This document shows, piece by piece, positions 32,546 through 46,969 of a stretch of DNA of 64,000 nt. The stretch comes from Leptobrachium leishanense (lineage: Eukaryota > Chordata > Amphibia > Anura > Megophryidae): contig CM019071.1 of NCBI GenBank assembly GCA_009667805.1, positions 45,209,593-45,273,592 of the forward strand, written 5' to 3'. Numbering within the stretch: the stretch's first letter is position 1; each line of letters opens with the position of its first letter. Position numbers and translations under genes: made by a program. The notes below the pieces were generated by a model. It saw only the letters and a list, made by a program, of their open reading frames with translations. It ran no database searches and had not been told where the DNA came from.

Positions 32546-32895
32546 CAACGACCGCCGGCGGGCCCCCTCTGACTGGTGGGCCCTCTCTGAAATCATCAGA
32601 GAGGGCCCGCCGGTGGCCATCTTGAAGTCCCTGCTCGCTGCAGGCAGAGTCAATTGGCGAGCAGGGACTTCAAGATGGCTGCCGGCAGGGTTCCTCTGAC
32701 ATCATCAGAGGGGCCCGCCTGTGGCTATCTTGAAGTCCCTTCTCGCTGGGGCTGGGCCCATCGGCGAGCAGGGACTTCAAGATGGCCGCCGGCGGGCTTT
32801 CTCTGACATCATCAGAGGGGGCCCGCCGGTGGCCATCTTGAAGTCCCTGCTAGCCGGTGGGCCTACATTGGCCCAGCCTCCGGCGAGCAGGGAGG
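32546..32895. repeat. Repeated palindromic GC-rich block
   Basis: Alternating inverted copies of 'ggtggccatcttgaagtccc' and 'gggacttcaagatggccgcc', separated by 'ctctgacatcatcagag', itself nearly palindromic. Could form cruciforms. Several YY1-like cores (GCCATCTT) result from the repetition. Confidence 0.8.
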
Positions 32896-32941
32896 CATGC
32901 CGGCGGTCAGGGCTGAGGCCAGAAAAAAAAGCAGAGCCATT

Positions 32942-33046
32942 GGAGAGGCACGTGCAAAGCGCCTCTCCCTCTCTCACCTCCTCACAGCTCAGTGACTGAG
33001 CTATGAGGAGGTGAGAGAGGGAGAGGCGCTTTGCGCACGCCTCTCC
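32942..33046. repeat. Long near-perfect hairpin (arms about 42 bp)
   Basis: The left arm 32942-32983 is the inverted complement of 33004-33046 (ggagaggc...cacctcctca against tgaggaggtg...gcctctcc), with a short loop 'cagctcagtgactgagcta', which is palindromic too. Confidence 0.9.
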
Positions 33047-33069
33047 AACGGCTCCGCTTTTTTTTTTCT

Positions 33070-33134
33070 AACAGTTTCAAAGTCCGTCGCGCATGCGCAC
33101 TCAGCGCTTGACGGCGACGGACTTTGAAACTGTT
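33070..33134. repeat. Hairpin with 20-bp perfect arms
   Basis: aacagtttcaaagtccgtcg at 33070-33089 and its exact inverted copy at 33115-33134, loop about 25 bp. Likely the end of a foldback element that closes the composite satellite region starting near 31430. Confidence 0.9.
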
Positions 33135-33649
33135 TTATTATATAGGATTATCTTTTATAATGAAATGGTGGGTTTAATTACATTTTTTTTCATATTGGCA
33201 AAAATGTTAAATGACTGTTTTACTTTTTGTTTAAATAACGTTTATTCAATCCACTCTATTAAAATAAAAACAATTTGCAATTGAAAATATTCACTTATTT
33301 TATTCTAGTAAAGATTCATGCTACTTATATGGCAGCATTCAGTGTGAAACAAACTCATCTCTGTGATCCGTATCTTTCATGTTCTTCGGGGGGGGGGCTT
33401 GATTTACTCCTGTTCTGTTGAGCTTATTGAGTAAACGCAACATTTTCATCCAATTTCAGCTAAAAGGTTAACCATGTTATTGATTTGCAAGCAATTTCAC
33501 AGTTTTAAGAAGAATAATGATGCACTTTGCAGTATACATGGTGGGTACAGTCACCGTTCAAATAATTTTTATGAAACGTTAAGATTACAAACTTCACATA
33601 ATTAGACGTGGTTTTTTTTTAGTGAATTTCTTGATCCAAAAATTTTGGA

Positions 33650-34800
33650 TGTTTGAATTTGAATTGGTGCAGAACGAAGCATATGCTCCAAAATGATGCA
33701 CAGAATGAGGCATATGCTCCAAAAATTATGCACAGAATGAGGTATATGCTCCAAAATTGATGTACGGAATGAGGCATATGCTCCAAAAATGATGCACAGA
33801 ATGAGGCATATGCTCCAAAATTGATGCACAGAATAAGGCATATGCTCCAAAAATGATGCACAGAATGAGGCATATGCTCCAAAATAATGCACAGAATGAG
33901 GCATATGCTCTAAAAATGATGCACAGAATGAGGCATATGCTCCAAAAATGATGCACAGAATGAGGCATATGCTCCAAAATAATGCACAGGATGAAGCATA
34001 TGCTCCAAAAATGATCCACAGAATGAAGCATACACTCCACAATAATGCACAGGATGAAGCAATTGCTCAAACAATGATGCACAGGATGAAGCACGTGCTC
34101 CAAAAATGATGCACAGGATGAAGCGTATGCTCCAAAAATGATGCACAGGAGGAAGTGAATGCTCCAAAAATGATGCACAGGATGAAGCATATGCTCCAAA
34201 ACTGATGCACAGAATGAAGCATATGCTCTAACACATGATCCACAGGATGAAGCCTATGCTCCAAAAATGATGCACAGAATGAGGCATATGCTCCAAAAAT
34301 TATGCACAGAATGAGGCATATGCTCCAAAAATGATGCACAGAATGAGGCATATGCTCCAAAAATGATGCACAGAATGAGGCATATGCTCCAAAAATGATG
34401 CACAGAATGAGGCATATGCTCCAAAAATGATGTACAGAATGAGGCATATGCTCCAAAATAATGCACAGGGTGAAGCATATGCTCCAAAAATGATCCACAG
34501 AATGAAGCATACACTCCACAATAATGCACAGGATGAAGCAATTGCTCAAACAATGATGCACAGGATGAAGCACGTGCTCCAAAAATGATGCACAGGATGA
34601 AGCGTATGCTCCAAAAATGATGCACAGGAGGAAGCGAATGCTCCAAAAATGATGCACAGAATTAAGCCTATGCTCCAAATATGATGCACAGGATGAAGCT
34701 TATGCTCCGAAAATGATGCACAGGATGAAGCTTATGCTCCGAAAATGATGCACAGGATGAAGCATATGCACCAAGAATGATGCACAGGATGGGCCATATC
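33650..34800. repeat. 32-bp satellite, about 35 copies, with higher-order repeat
   Basis: The unit is tgatgcacagaatgaggcat + atgctccaaaaa. A block of variant units at 33981-34185 is repeated almost exactly at 34460-34665, giving a higher-order period near 480 bp. It is open in all minus-strand frames (up to 203 codons), which is not evidence of a gene. Confidence 0.95.
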
Positions 34801-35186
34801 CAACAAAAAAAGACGCAATTTAGAATTTTCATTGATTTGATTTGTCTATAATTCGTCCGAATTCTGAATGGATCTGTACCGAAAAGCAAATTGTCTAGTC
34901 AAAGGTGGTGACATGGGATGGGACAGAGGCCTTAGTAGAGGACAAACCATGTATCTCGGTAACTTTCTTTAGTTAGATCAATGCAATAAGCGATATCAGA
35001 TCTGGAGAGCTAAGGGTTTATTTCCTGTCGTAGCTGAAAGTCAGGAAAATTAATAACAAAAATGAATTAATTGAATAAAAAGTATCGTCTATTGTCACAA
35101 GGCGCGGAACACACGGATTGTGCGACGCTTGTCCCTGTTCTAATGTTCTGACATTGTTAAGGCATTTCCTGTTTTATCTTCTCCAG

Positions 35187-35367
35187 GAAAGAGAAACTGC
35201 ACGGGGAGAGCGTGACTCGCAATGAGATCTGTTTAATATTCACCACCATCCTGCACAACTTCAAGTGAATGTCTCCGATCTCGCCAGGCGACTTAGATAT
35301 CAGCCCCGTGGTGACTGGGTTTGCCAATTTCCCTAAACCTTAAACACTCTGTTTTGAGCCTCGTTAG
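35187..35367 (+). pseudogene. CYP2 exon 9 duplicate, decayed
   Basis: Acceptor CTCCAG, then GKRNCTG as in the other exon 9 copies. It then breaks: a deletion after the Cys motif, TGA (frame end of helix L) and a TAA before the natural end. The 3' flank ('gcatcgtttatgcaattag...' ) is homologous to the 3' UTR after 31266, so the duplicated segment covered at least intron 8 end, exon 9 and the UTR. No exon 8 lies upstream of it. Confidence 0.85.
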
Positions 35368-35504
35368 CATCGACTAATTATTCAGGAGAATATAAGCATC
35401 GTTTATGCAATTAGTGTTGTTTTGACTTTTTCCTGACTGCATTCATTATAACTCTTTTATTTTCTCATGCTCAATTCTGATTTTTTTTTGTAGCTTGCAT
35501 AGGG

Positions 35505-36130
35505 ATATACACAGCAGCAAGAAAAAGTATGTGAACCCTTTGCAAAATACTTCCTTTATAAATACATTTGTCCTAAAATCTGATTAGATGTTCTTCAAAT
35601 TGTTGTATTGTTCGCGTGCCCATTGAATGGATCATTCAGATATTCACACTATAAGATGGAAAAAGTATGTGAAGCCCTGGGCTAATATCGGTGCTGCTGT
35701 GCCCCAGCTGAAGATCAGTAGAAGTTCAGCGATGCAGAAGGACAAGGATCCTAAACATTGAAGTAAATCCAGTACAAAAAGACTTCAGAAAAAGAAATGT
35801 GTCCTTTTAGAGCAGCCAAGTCACAGCCCAGACCCCATTGAGATGCTGTGGAATGATCTCACAGAGCAACTCGCAGCAGACACCCTAAGGCTATGGCTGA
35901 TCCGATGCCAGTCTGTAAGGAGGAGCATTCCGAAATCCCTCCTGAATGCTGAGCCAGTCTAATCCGCAGCCACTGGTAACACTTGGTAGAGGTTATCGCT
36001 GCCAAAGGAGGATCAACTAGCTATTAACTCTAAGGGGTTCACTTAATTTTTCTACAACTCCTGTGAATGCTTGATGGGATGTCTTCAATAAGGACATAGA
36101 AGGTTGAAATTGTCAATGGTTTATTATAGT
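35505..36130 (+). mobile_element. Tc1/mariner element, internally deleted and decayed
   Basis: The left part 'aagaaaaagtatgtgaaccc' and right part 'aaggggttcacttaatttttctacaa' are the ends of a known type of vertebrate Tc1 element. Between them lies a remnant of the transposase C-terminus (KDKDPKH, HSPDPIEMLWNDL) with stops. Borders approximate. Confidence 0.7.
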
Positions 36131-36800
36131 AACCCCTTGACTACCAAGATCATGATATTTCGAGCTTCAAAGATAGGGTCCCTCGATCTCCCCATCAGTA
36201 AGGGGTACAGGGTCAAGAGAGGCATTGCTGGAAAGGTCACAGTCTGACCTTTCCAGCGATGCCCCTCTTAACCCCCGGCGCAATGATATCTGTATTGGAA
36301 TCCACCCAAGCAGGGCAAGGGATTCCCAATGATAGAGATACGGGGTCCTTTGGACATCCGTATCTCCCAATCAGTGAGGAGCAGAGCGCCATGTTTGGTA
36401 TCATTGGAAAGGCCAGAGTATGGTTTCATCCCTTTAAGAACTTCTATTATACTGACTGACCCAAAACATGGGTGACACTCATAGAATTTTTACTTTGTAT
36501 ACTATTTATATTGTGTCTGTAAATCAGCTCGCTGTAACCACTTCTGCTATAAAAATCCATTATCTTTATCTCTATAGAAACTCATTAGTTTAATGTGTGC
36601 CCCCAGGTGAAGGCGAAACGTATTGAATGCCAATAATTCTCTAAATAGCTTGTAATTTTTTTTAAGTGTGCCTCAGGCTGGTGCTGAACCCGCAGAACAC
36701 ACCGATACATGTTTTTGTTTATTTTGGTTTTATTTCGGGATGTTGAGTTATACTGAGCCAGTGCACACCTTACTCTGTTGTTCTTCCCAATATACACCAT
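36131..36800. other. Repeat-like sequence with a short palindrome, no gene
   Basis: Starts with 'aaccccttgactaccaagat', similar to 30643-30665; a hairpin 'ctggaaaggtcacagtctgacctttccag' lies near 36229-36258. May be the left end of a larger non-autonomous element whose right end is near 40670 ('gggttaaggggtta'). Confidence 0.4.
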
Positions 36801-36814
36801 GTCAAATTGCCTAT

Positions 36815-36990
36815 CACTCCCTTCATGCACCATGTCCACATGCCTTTCACTCCCTTCATGCACCATGTCCACATGCCTTTCACTCCCTTCATGCACCATG
36901 TCCACATGCCTTTCACTCCCTTCATGCACCATGTCCACATGCCTTTCACTCCCTTCATGCACCATGTCCACATGCCTTTCACTTCCCTTC
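36815..36990. repeat. 33-bp tandem repeat (caccatgtccacatgccttt unit)
   Basis: Five copies of caccatgtccacatgccttt + cactcccttcatg. The 'caccatgtccacatg' core is shared with the 34-bp satellite at 43825-45178. Confidence 0.9.
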
Positions 36991-37059
36991 TTGCAACATG
37001 TCTGCATGCCATTCACTCCGTTCATGTCTATCCCTTCCCATTATACACCATGTCCCCCC

Positions 37060-37158
37060 TCACTGCCTGACGTCCTCACGCATAGCGTGATGACGTCAGA
37101 TAGCCGGGGAACCCCTAGCTGCCCGGAATCCCCTGGTGGAGATAGGGGGTTCATTTGA
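37060..37158. repeat. Left copy of a direct repeat flanking the long minisatellite
   Basis: About 95 bp from 'tgcctgacgtcctcacgcat' to 'agggggttcatttga', recurring at 39982-40076 with very few differences. Confidence 0.9.
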
Positions 37159-37164
37159 GGGTTC

Positions 37165-39900
37165 ACAGAGATGCTGTGAGGTTGTGTATAGAGATGCTAT
37201 GAGGCTGTGTATAGAGATGCTGTGAGGTTGTGTATAGAGATGCTGATGGGGTTGTGTATAGAGATGCTGTGTATAGAGATGCTGTTTGTGTATAGAGATG
37301 CTGATGGGGCTGTGTATAGAGATGCTGTGAGGTTGTGTATAGAGATGCTGTGAGGTTGTGTATAGAGATGCTGTGAGGCTGTGTTTAGAGATGTTGTTTG
37401 TGTATAGAGATGCTGATGGGGTTGTGTATAGAGATGCTGTGTATAGAGATGCTGTTTGTGTATAGAGATGCTGACGGGGTTGTGTATAGAGATGCTGATG
37501 GGGTTGTGTATAGAGATGCTGATGGGGTTGTGTATAGAGATGCTGATGGGGTTGTGTATAGAGATGCTGTGAGGCTGTGTATAGAGATACTGATGGGGTT
37601 GTGTATAGAGATGCTGTGTATAGAGATGCTGTTTGTGTATAGAGATGCTGATGGGGCTGTGTATAGAGATGCTGTGAGGCTGTGTATAGAGATGCTGTGA
37701 GGTTATGTATAGAGATGCTGATGGGGTTGTGTATAGAGATGCTGTGAGGCTGTGTATAGAGATGCTGTGATGCTGTGTATAGAGATGCTGTGATGCTGTG
37801 TATAGAGATGCTGAAGGGGTTGTGTATAGAGATGCTGATGGGGTTGTGTATAGAGATGCTGATGGGGTTGTGTATAGAGATGCTGATGGGGTTGTGTATA
37901 GAGATGCTGTGAGGCTGTGTATAGAGATACTGATGGGGTTGTGTATAGAGATGCTGTGTATAGAGATGCTGTTTGTGTATAGAGATGCTGATGGGGCTGT
38001 GTATAGAGATGCTGTGAGGCTGTGTATAGAGATGCTGTGAGGCTGTGTATAGAGATACTGATGGGGTTGTGTATAGAGATGCTGTGTATAGAGATGCTGT
38101 GAGGCTGTGTATAAAGATGCTGTGTATAGAGATGCTGTTTGTGTATAGAGATGCTGACGGGGTTGTGTATAGAGATGCTGATGGGGTTGTGTATAGAGAT
38201 GCTGTGAGGTTGTGTATAGAGATGCTGTGAGGCTGTGTATAAAGATGCTGTGTATAGAGATGCTGTTTGTGTATAGAGATGCTGACGGGTTGTGTATAGA
38301 GATGCTGTGTATAGAGATGCTGTGTATAGAGATGCTGTGAGGTTGTGTATAGCGATGCTGTGTATAGCGATGCTGTGTATAGAGATGCTGTTTGTGTATA
38401 GAGATGCTGTGTGGCTGTGTATAGAGATGCTGTGTATAGAGATGCTGATGGGGTTGTGTATAGAGATGCTGTTTGTGTATAGAGATGCTGATGGGGCTGT
38501 GTATAGAGATGCTGTGAGGTTGTGTATAGAGATGCTGTGAGGCTGTGTATAGAGATGCTGTGAGGCTGTGTATAGAGATGCTGTGAGGTTGTGTATAGAG
38601 ATGCTGTGAGGCTGTGTATAGAGATGCTGATGGGGTTGTGTATAGAGATGCTGTGAGGTTGTGTATAGAGATGCTATGAGGCTGTGTATAGAGATGCTGT
38701 GAGGCTGTGTATAGAGATGCTGATGGGGTTGTGTATAGAGAGGCTGTGAGGTTGTGTATAGAGATGCTGATGGGGCTGTGTATAGAGATGCTGTGAGGTT
38801 GTGTTTAGAGATGCTGTGAGGTTGTGTATAGAGATGCTGTGAGGCTGTGTATAGAGATGCTGATGGGGTTGTGTATAGAGATGCTGTGAGGTTGTGTATA
38901 GAGATGCTATGAGGCTGTGTATAGAGATGCTGTGAGGCTGTGTATAGAGATGCTGATGGGGCTGTGTATAGAGATGCTGTGAGGTTGTGTATAGAGATGC
39001 TATGAGGCTGTGTATAGAGATGCTGTGAGGCTGTGTATAGAGATGCTGATGGGGTTGTGTATAGAGAGGCTGTGTATAGAGATGCTGTGAGGTTGTGTAT
39101 AGAGATGCTGTGAGGTTGTGTATAGAGATGCTGTGAGGTTGTGTATAGAGATGCTGATGGGGCTGTGTATAGAGATGCTGTGAGGTTGTGTTTAGAGATG
39201 CTGTGAGGTTGTGTATAGAGATGCTGATGGGGTTGTGTATAGAGAGGCTGTGTATAGAGATGCTGATGGGGTTGTGTATAGAGATGCTGTGAGGCTGTGT
39301 ATAGAGATGCTGTGAGGCTGTGTATAGAGATGCTGTGAGGTTGCGTATAGAGATGCTGACGGGGTTGTGTATAGAGACGCTGTGTATAGAGATGCTGTGA
39401 GGCTGTGTTTAGAGATGCTGATGGGGTTGTGTATAGAGATGCTGTTTGTGTATAGAGATACTGATGGGGTTGTGTATAGAGATGCTGTGAGGTTGTGTAT
39501 AGAGATGCTGTGAGGCTGTGTATAGAGATGCTGATGGGGTTGTGTATAGAGAGGCTGTGTATAGAGATGCTGTTTGTGTATAGAGATGCTGATGGGGTTG
39601 TGTATAGAGATGCTGTGAGGCTGTGTATAGAGATGCTGTGAGGCTGTGAATAGAGATGCTGTGAGGCTGTGTTTAGAGATGCTGTGCTGTGTATAGAGAT
39701 GCTGTGAGGCTGTGTATAGAGATGCTGTGCTGTGTATAGAGATGCTGTGAGGCTGTGTATAGAGATGCTGTGAGGCTGTGTATAGAGATGCTGTGCTGTG
39801 TATAGATATGCTGTGAGGCTGTGTATAGAGATGCTGTGAGGCTGTGTATAGAGATGCTGTGCTGTGTATAGAGATGCTGATGGGGCTGTGTATAGAGATG
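37165..39900. repeat. Large minisatellite, gtgtatagagatgct core
   Basis: About 2.7 kb made of the 15-bp core gtgtatagagatgct with spacers of 0 to 9 bp (gtgaggct, gatggggtt, gttt). More than 100 core copies. Frames inside it are repeat products. Confidence 0.95.
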
Positions 39901-39934
39901 CCTTACGGCGCCGAAGTGCGGCCTAGCTCCGGTG

Positions 39935-39960
39935 GGGGCCGCCATCTTGGATGGCGGCTC
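39935..39960. promoter_or_regulatory. YY1-like motif
   Basis: GGCCGCCATCTTGGATGGC contains the full YY1 consensus GCCGCCATCTTG, beside an inverted ATGGCGGC. It lies between the minisatellite and the right direct repeat, probably part of the original element. Confidence 0.35.
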
Positions 39961-39981
39961 CACCCCCGGGTCCCCCCTCAC

Positions 39982-40076
39982 TGCCTGACGTCCTCACGCA
40001 TAGCGTGATGACGTCAGATAGCCGGGGAACCCCTAGCTGCCTGGAATCCCCTGGTAGAGATAGGGGGTTCATTTGA
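39982..40076. repeat. Right copy of the direct repeat flanking the minisatellite
   Basis: See the left copy at 37060. Followed by 'cggtatcttcaggcagctag', which is inverted relative to 'ctagctgcctggaatcccc' within the repeat, forming a hairpin centred near 40060. Confidence 0.9.
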
Positions 40077-40689
40077 TCCCCGGTATCTTCAGGCAGCTAG
40101 GGGGTCATGGAGGGTGTCAATCGAAAGGCCTGAGCATGATACCCAACATGACCAGGTATAAAGTAAAAAAAAAAAAAAAAACATGTATTTTTTTTAGTGT
40201 GTTATTTTTATTAATGCAGCAATATTGTTCACATTTCAATTATAATGTGAACAATGATGCTGCACTAATGATTTTTTTCTATGGGGTGCGTTTGCTGTAA
40301 ATCACGTAATTCCCCCCACAAAATGTAACAAGTACAATTTTTGTTCTTGTAATTTTTGTACAAGTGCACCTCATAGAGAATATAACCGCAAACGCTCATG
40401 TGCTAAAATGTGAAAAAAAAACACTTTACACACTGCAGATGATAAAAATTTAATTTTTATTGCATTTTTTGTCATAATATACAGGCAGGACATGACGTAT
40501 ACATATAAAAATGATATATTATGAATCTGCGGAGTCTGCCGGAAAGAACGATATCTAATATGTCTGGGTTATTTAATAAAATGTGGCTTCAAATCGCGTT
40601 TAAACATGATAAGCAAAAGTGGTAAAAATGAGCTTAGCACACAGCAGTGAAACGCAGGGTTAAGGGGTTAAACAGCATATCAGAGATTC
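40077..40689. other. AT-rich sequence, nothing recognised
   Basis: Contains A/T runs and short frames only. Ends near 'gcagggttaaggggttaaac'. Confidence 0.5.
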
Positions 40690-41490
40690 AGAGGAAGATT
40701 TAGTGGAAAAATGAACACTTCTCAGAAGCACAGGTATTGTTTGATACATGTTCAGATCAGGAGACACCACACCCTCAGCCTCTACAGACAATGTATCAAA
40801 TTCATCAGACCAGACTAATTAAAAGTACATGTTATTTCCAAACACTAGTTAACACCTTGTTTACGCGTTTGAGAACACAGGTCATTTAGAGGTGAGAATC
40901 TTTGCACGTAGATATTATTTGTTAATTCAATATCTAATAAACCGTTGCTTATAATATAAACAACGAATGGTGCAGCGCCACACAACATGCATCCACCACC
41001 AGGGTGCCCAGATAGCCAATCTCAGGATATAGTGGTTTCCCCTATACCATTGCACACAATAATAAAATCAGTAACCTGGATCGGCGCAAATACTGCTCTC
41101 TGGGGTCCTGGAGTCTCGTATATATATATATATGATAAAGAGAGAGACAATGATAGTGCAACACTGTTATATACAATGTACTATGAATGTATGTGGTATA
41201 CACCCCACTTACAAGTGTAGAGCCGTACACTGGCTCTAAGTGGGTCCAGACATGCGGGTGATTGTCTTCAATTTCTTAGGTGACCCCCACCTTACAGCAA
41301 AGTTCTTCCTTTTTCTTTGTCCGAAGTTTAAACAGTAGAAAGGAAAACAGGAAGAGAAATCCTTGTGTAGATCCACAAATTAAGGTCACAATATTATGTA
41401 CAGTTGGAGTTGTACTCACATTCTGTGAAGCAGGAATCAGGATTGGAGATGAAAAAATAAAATTTATTTAAAATATAATTAAAATCACCA

Positions 41491-41534
41491 CCAGAACGCG
41501 TTTCGCCGCATCAAGTAGCGGCTTCATCAGCTGG
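41491..41534 (-). ncRNA. Hammerhead-ribozyme-like motif
   Basis: On the minus strand: CCAG (stem I 5' arm), CUGAUGA (41524-41530), A, GCCGC-loop-GCGGC (stem II), GAAA (41501-41504), palindromic ACGCGU, UU, then CUGG (stem I 3' arm, 41491-41494). This is the order of a minimal type I hammerhead with a tiny self-complementary stem III, as described in Penelope-like elements. Non-standard point: one extra A between the core and stem II. Activity is not shown by sequence. Confidence 0.5.
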
Positions 41535-41947
41535 AATCCAGCTGATGATTCCTGCTTCGTTGATTCCTGCAAACATCGGTGGTTTTTCTTCTGGGTTTTT
41601 CTCCTACCAAAAAAAACCTATGGGCGTATATCCATGAGCTATGTGAGCTCCACAGAATGTGAGTACAACTCCAACTGTACATAATATTGTGACCTTAATT
41701 TGTGGATCTACACAAGGATTTCTCTTCCTGTTTTCCTTTCTACTGTTTAAACTTCGGACAAAGAAAAAGGAAAAACTTTGCTGTAAGGTGGGGGTCACCT
41801 AAGAAATTGAAGACAATCACCCGCATGTCTGGACCCACTTAGAGCCAGTGTACGGCTCTACACTTGTAAGTGGGGTGTATACCACATACATTCATAGTAC
41901 ATTGTATATAACAGTGTTGCACTATCATTGTCTCTCTCTTTATCATA

Positions 41948-43564
<1,617 letters not shown>

Positions 43565-43824
43565 TATATATATATATACGAGACTCCAGGACCCCAGAGA
43601 GCAGTATTTGCGCCGATCCAGGTTACTGATTTTATCGTTGCTTATAATATTCTGCAGTAAAGAGTCTCTTTATTTCTTTAGTTTTTAGTATTTTTTAAGC
43701 ATTTTTTATACTTTTTTCAAAAAAAAAAAAATCGAACACGCCAAAAAGTTTGAAGTTCGCGAACTTGCGAACGGCCAAAGTTCGAATCGAACTCCGAACT
43801 GATCGAACCGAACAGCTCATCCCT

Positions 43825-45178
43825 ATACACCATGTCCAAATGTCTATCCATTCCCATTATACACCATGTCCACATGTCTATCCCTTCCCATTTATACACC
43901 ATGTCCACATGTCTATCCCTTCACATTATACACCATGTCCACATGTCTATCCCTTCCCATTATACACCATGTCCACATGTCTATCCCTTCCCATTATACA
44001 TCATGTCCACATGCCTATCCCTTCCCATTATACACCATGTCCACATGTCTATCCCTTCCCATTATACACCATGTCCACATGTCTATCCCTTCCCATTATA
44101 CATCATGTCCACATGTCTATCCCTTCCCATTATACACCATGTCCACATGTCTCTCCCTTCCCATTACACACCATGTCCACATGTCTATCCCTTCCCATTA
44201 TACACCATGTCCACATGTCTATCCCTTCCCATTATACATCATGTCCACATGTCTATCCCTTCCCATTATACACCATGTCCACATGTCTCTCCCTTCCCAT
44301 TACACATGTCCACATGCCTATCCCTTCCCATTATACACCATGTCCACATGTCTATCCCTTCCCATTATACACCATGTCCACATGTCTCTCCCTTCCCATT
44401 ACACATCATGTCCACATGCCTATCCCTTCCCATTATACACCATGTCCACATGTCTATCCCTTCCCATTATACACCATGTCCACATGTCTATCCCTTCCCA
44501 TTATACATCATGTCCACGTGTCTATCCCTTCCCATTATACACCATGTCCACTTGTCTATCCCATACACCATGTCCACATGTCTATCCCTTCCCATTATAC
44601 ACCATGTCCACATGTCTATCCCTTCCCATTATACACCATGTCCACATGTCTATCCTTCCCATTATACACCATGTCCACATGTCTATCCCTTCCCATTATA
44701 CATCATGTCCACGTGTCTATCCCTTCCCATTATACACCATGTCCACATGTCTATCCCTTCCCATTATACACCATGTCCACATGTCTATCCCTTCCCATTA
44801 TACACCATGTCCACATGTCTATCCCTTCCCATTATACATCATGTCCACATGTCTATCCCTTCCCATTATACACCATGTCCACATGTCTATTCCTTCCCAT
44901 TATACACCATGTCCACATGTCTATCGCTTCCCATTATACACCATGTCCACATGTCTATCCCTTCCCATTATACATCATGTCCACATGTCTATCCCTTCCC
45001 ATTATACACCATGTCCACATGCCTATCCCTTCCCATTATACACCATGTCCACATGTCTATCCCTTCCCATTACACATCATGTCCACATGTCTATCCCTTC
45101 CAATTATACAACATGTCCACATGTCTATCCCTTCCCATTATACATCATATCCACACGTCTATCCCTTTTCATTCTATT
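43825..45178. repeat. 34-bp satellite, about 40 copies
   Basis: The unit is ttcccattatacaccatgtc + cacatgtctatccc. It begins directly at the hAT end (43824). Because 34 is not a multiple of 3 and the unit lacks stops, all three plus frames stay open for 450-544 codons; the peptide rotates through HHVHMSIPSHYT-type motifs. Not coding on this evidence. Confidence 0.95.
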
Positions 45179-45351
45179 GGTCCTCCCTGTGCAGCGCAGG
45201 AGATTCCTGCATCTTTAATTCATTTGCGACATGGACTTAGTATCCATCTGGGAATGTTACTGAATATCATGTCAAGGGATACGTGTGTATTTATTTCACA
45301 GGTGGAGCACAGAGATAGAATAAGATCCCGTGCACCTCTTTTCTGTTTATA

Positions 45352-46967
<1,616 letters not shown>

Positions 46968-46969
46968 TA

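Noticed and set aside
33602..34678. Minus-strand frames of up to 203 codons with Cys/His-rich peptides
   Set aside because: Products of the 32-bp satellite; Cys and His recur with the repeat period and show no zinc-finger spacing.
36597..36625. Third hammerhead-like match (aggcgaaacgtattg)
   Set aside because: Only the GAAAC side is present; no CUGANGA core lies at a suitable distance.
36585..37158. Overlapping frames of 126-146 codons on both strands
   Set aside because: They follow a five-copy 33-bp repeat and have no features outside it.
41042..41230. Peptide-coding frames in the palindromic element arms
   Set aside because: The frames at 41280-41471 and 41604-41798 encode the same peptide only because the arms are inverted copies; no domain or start context.
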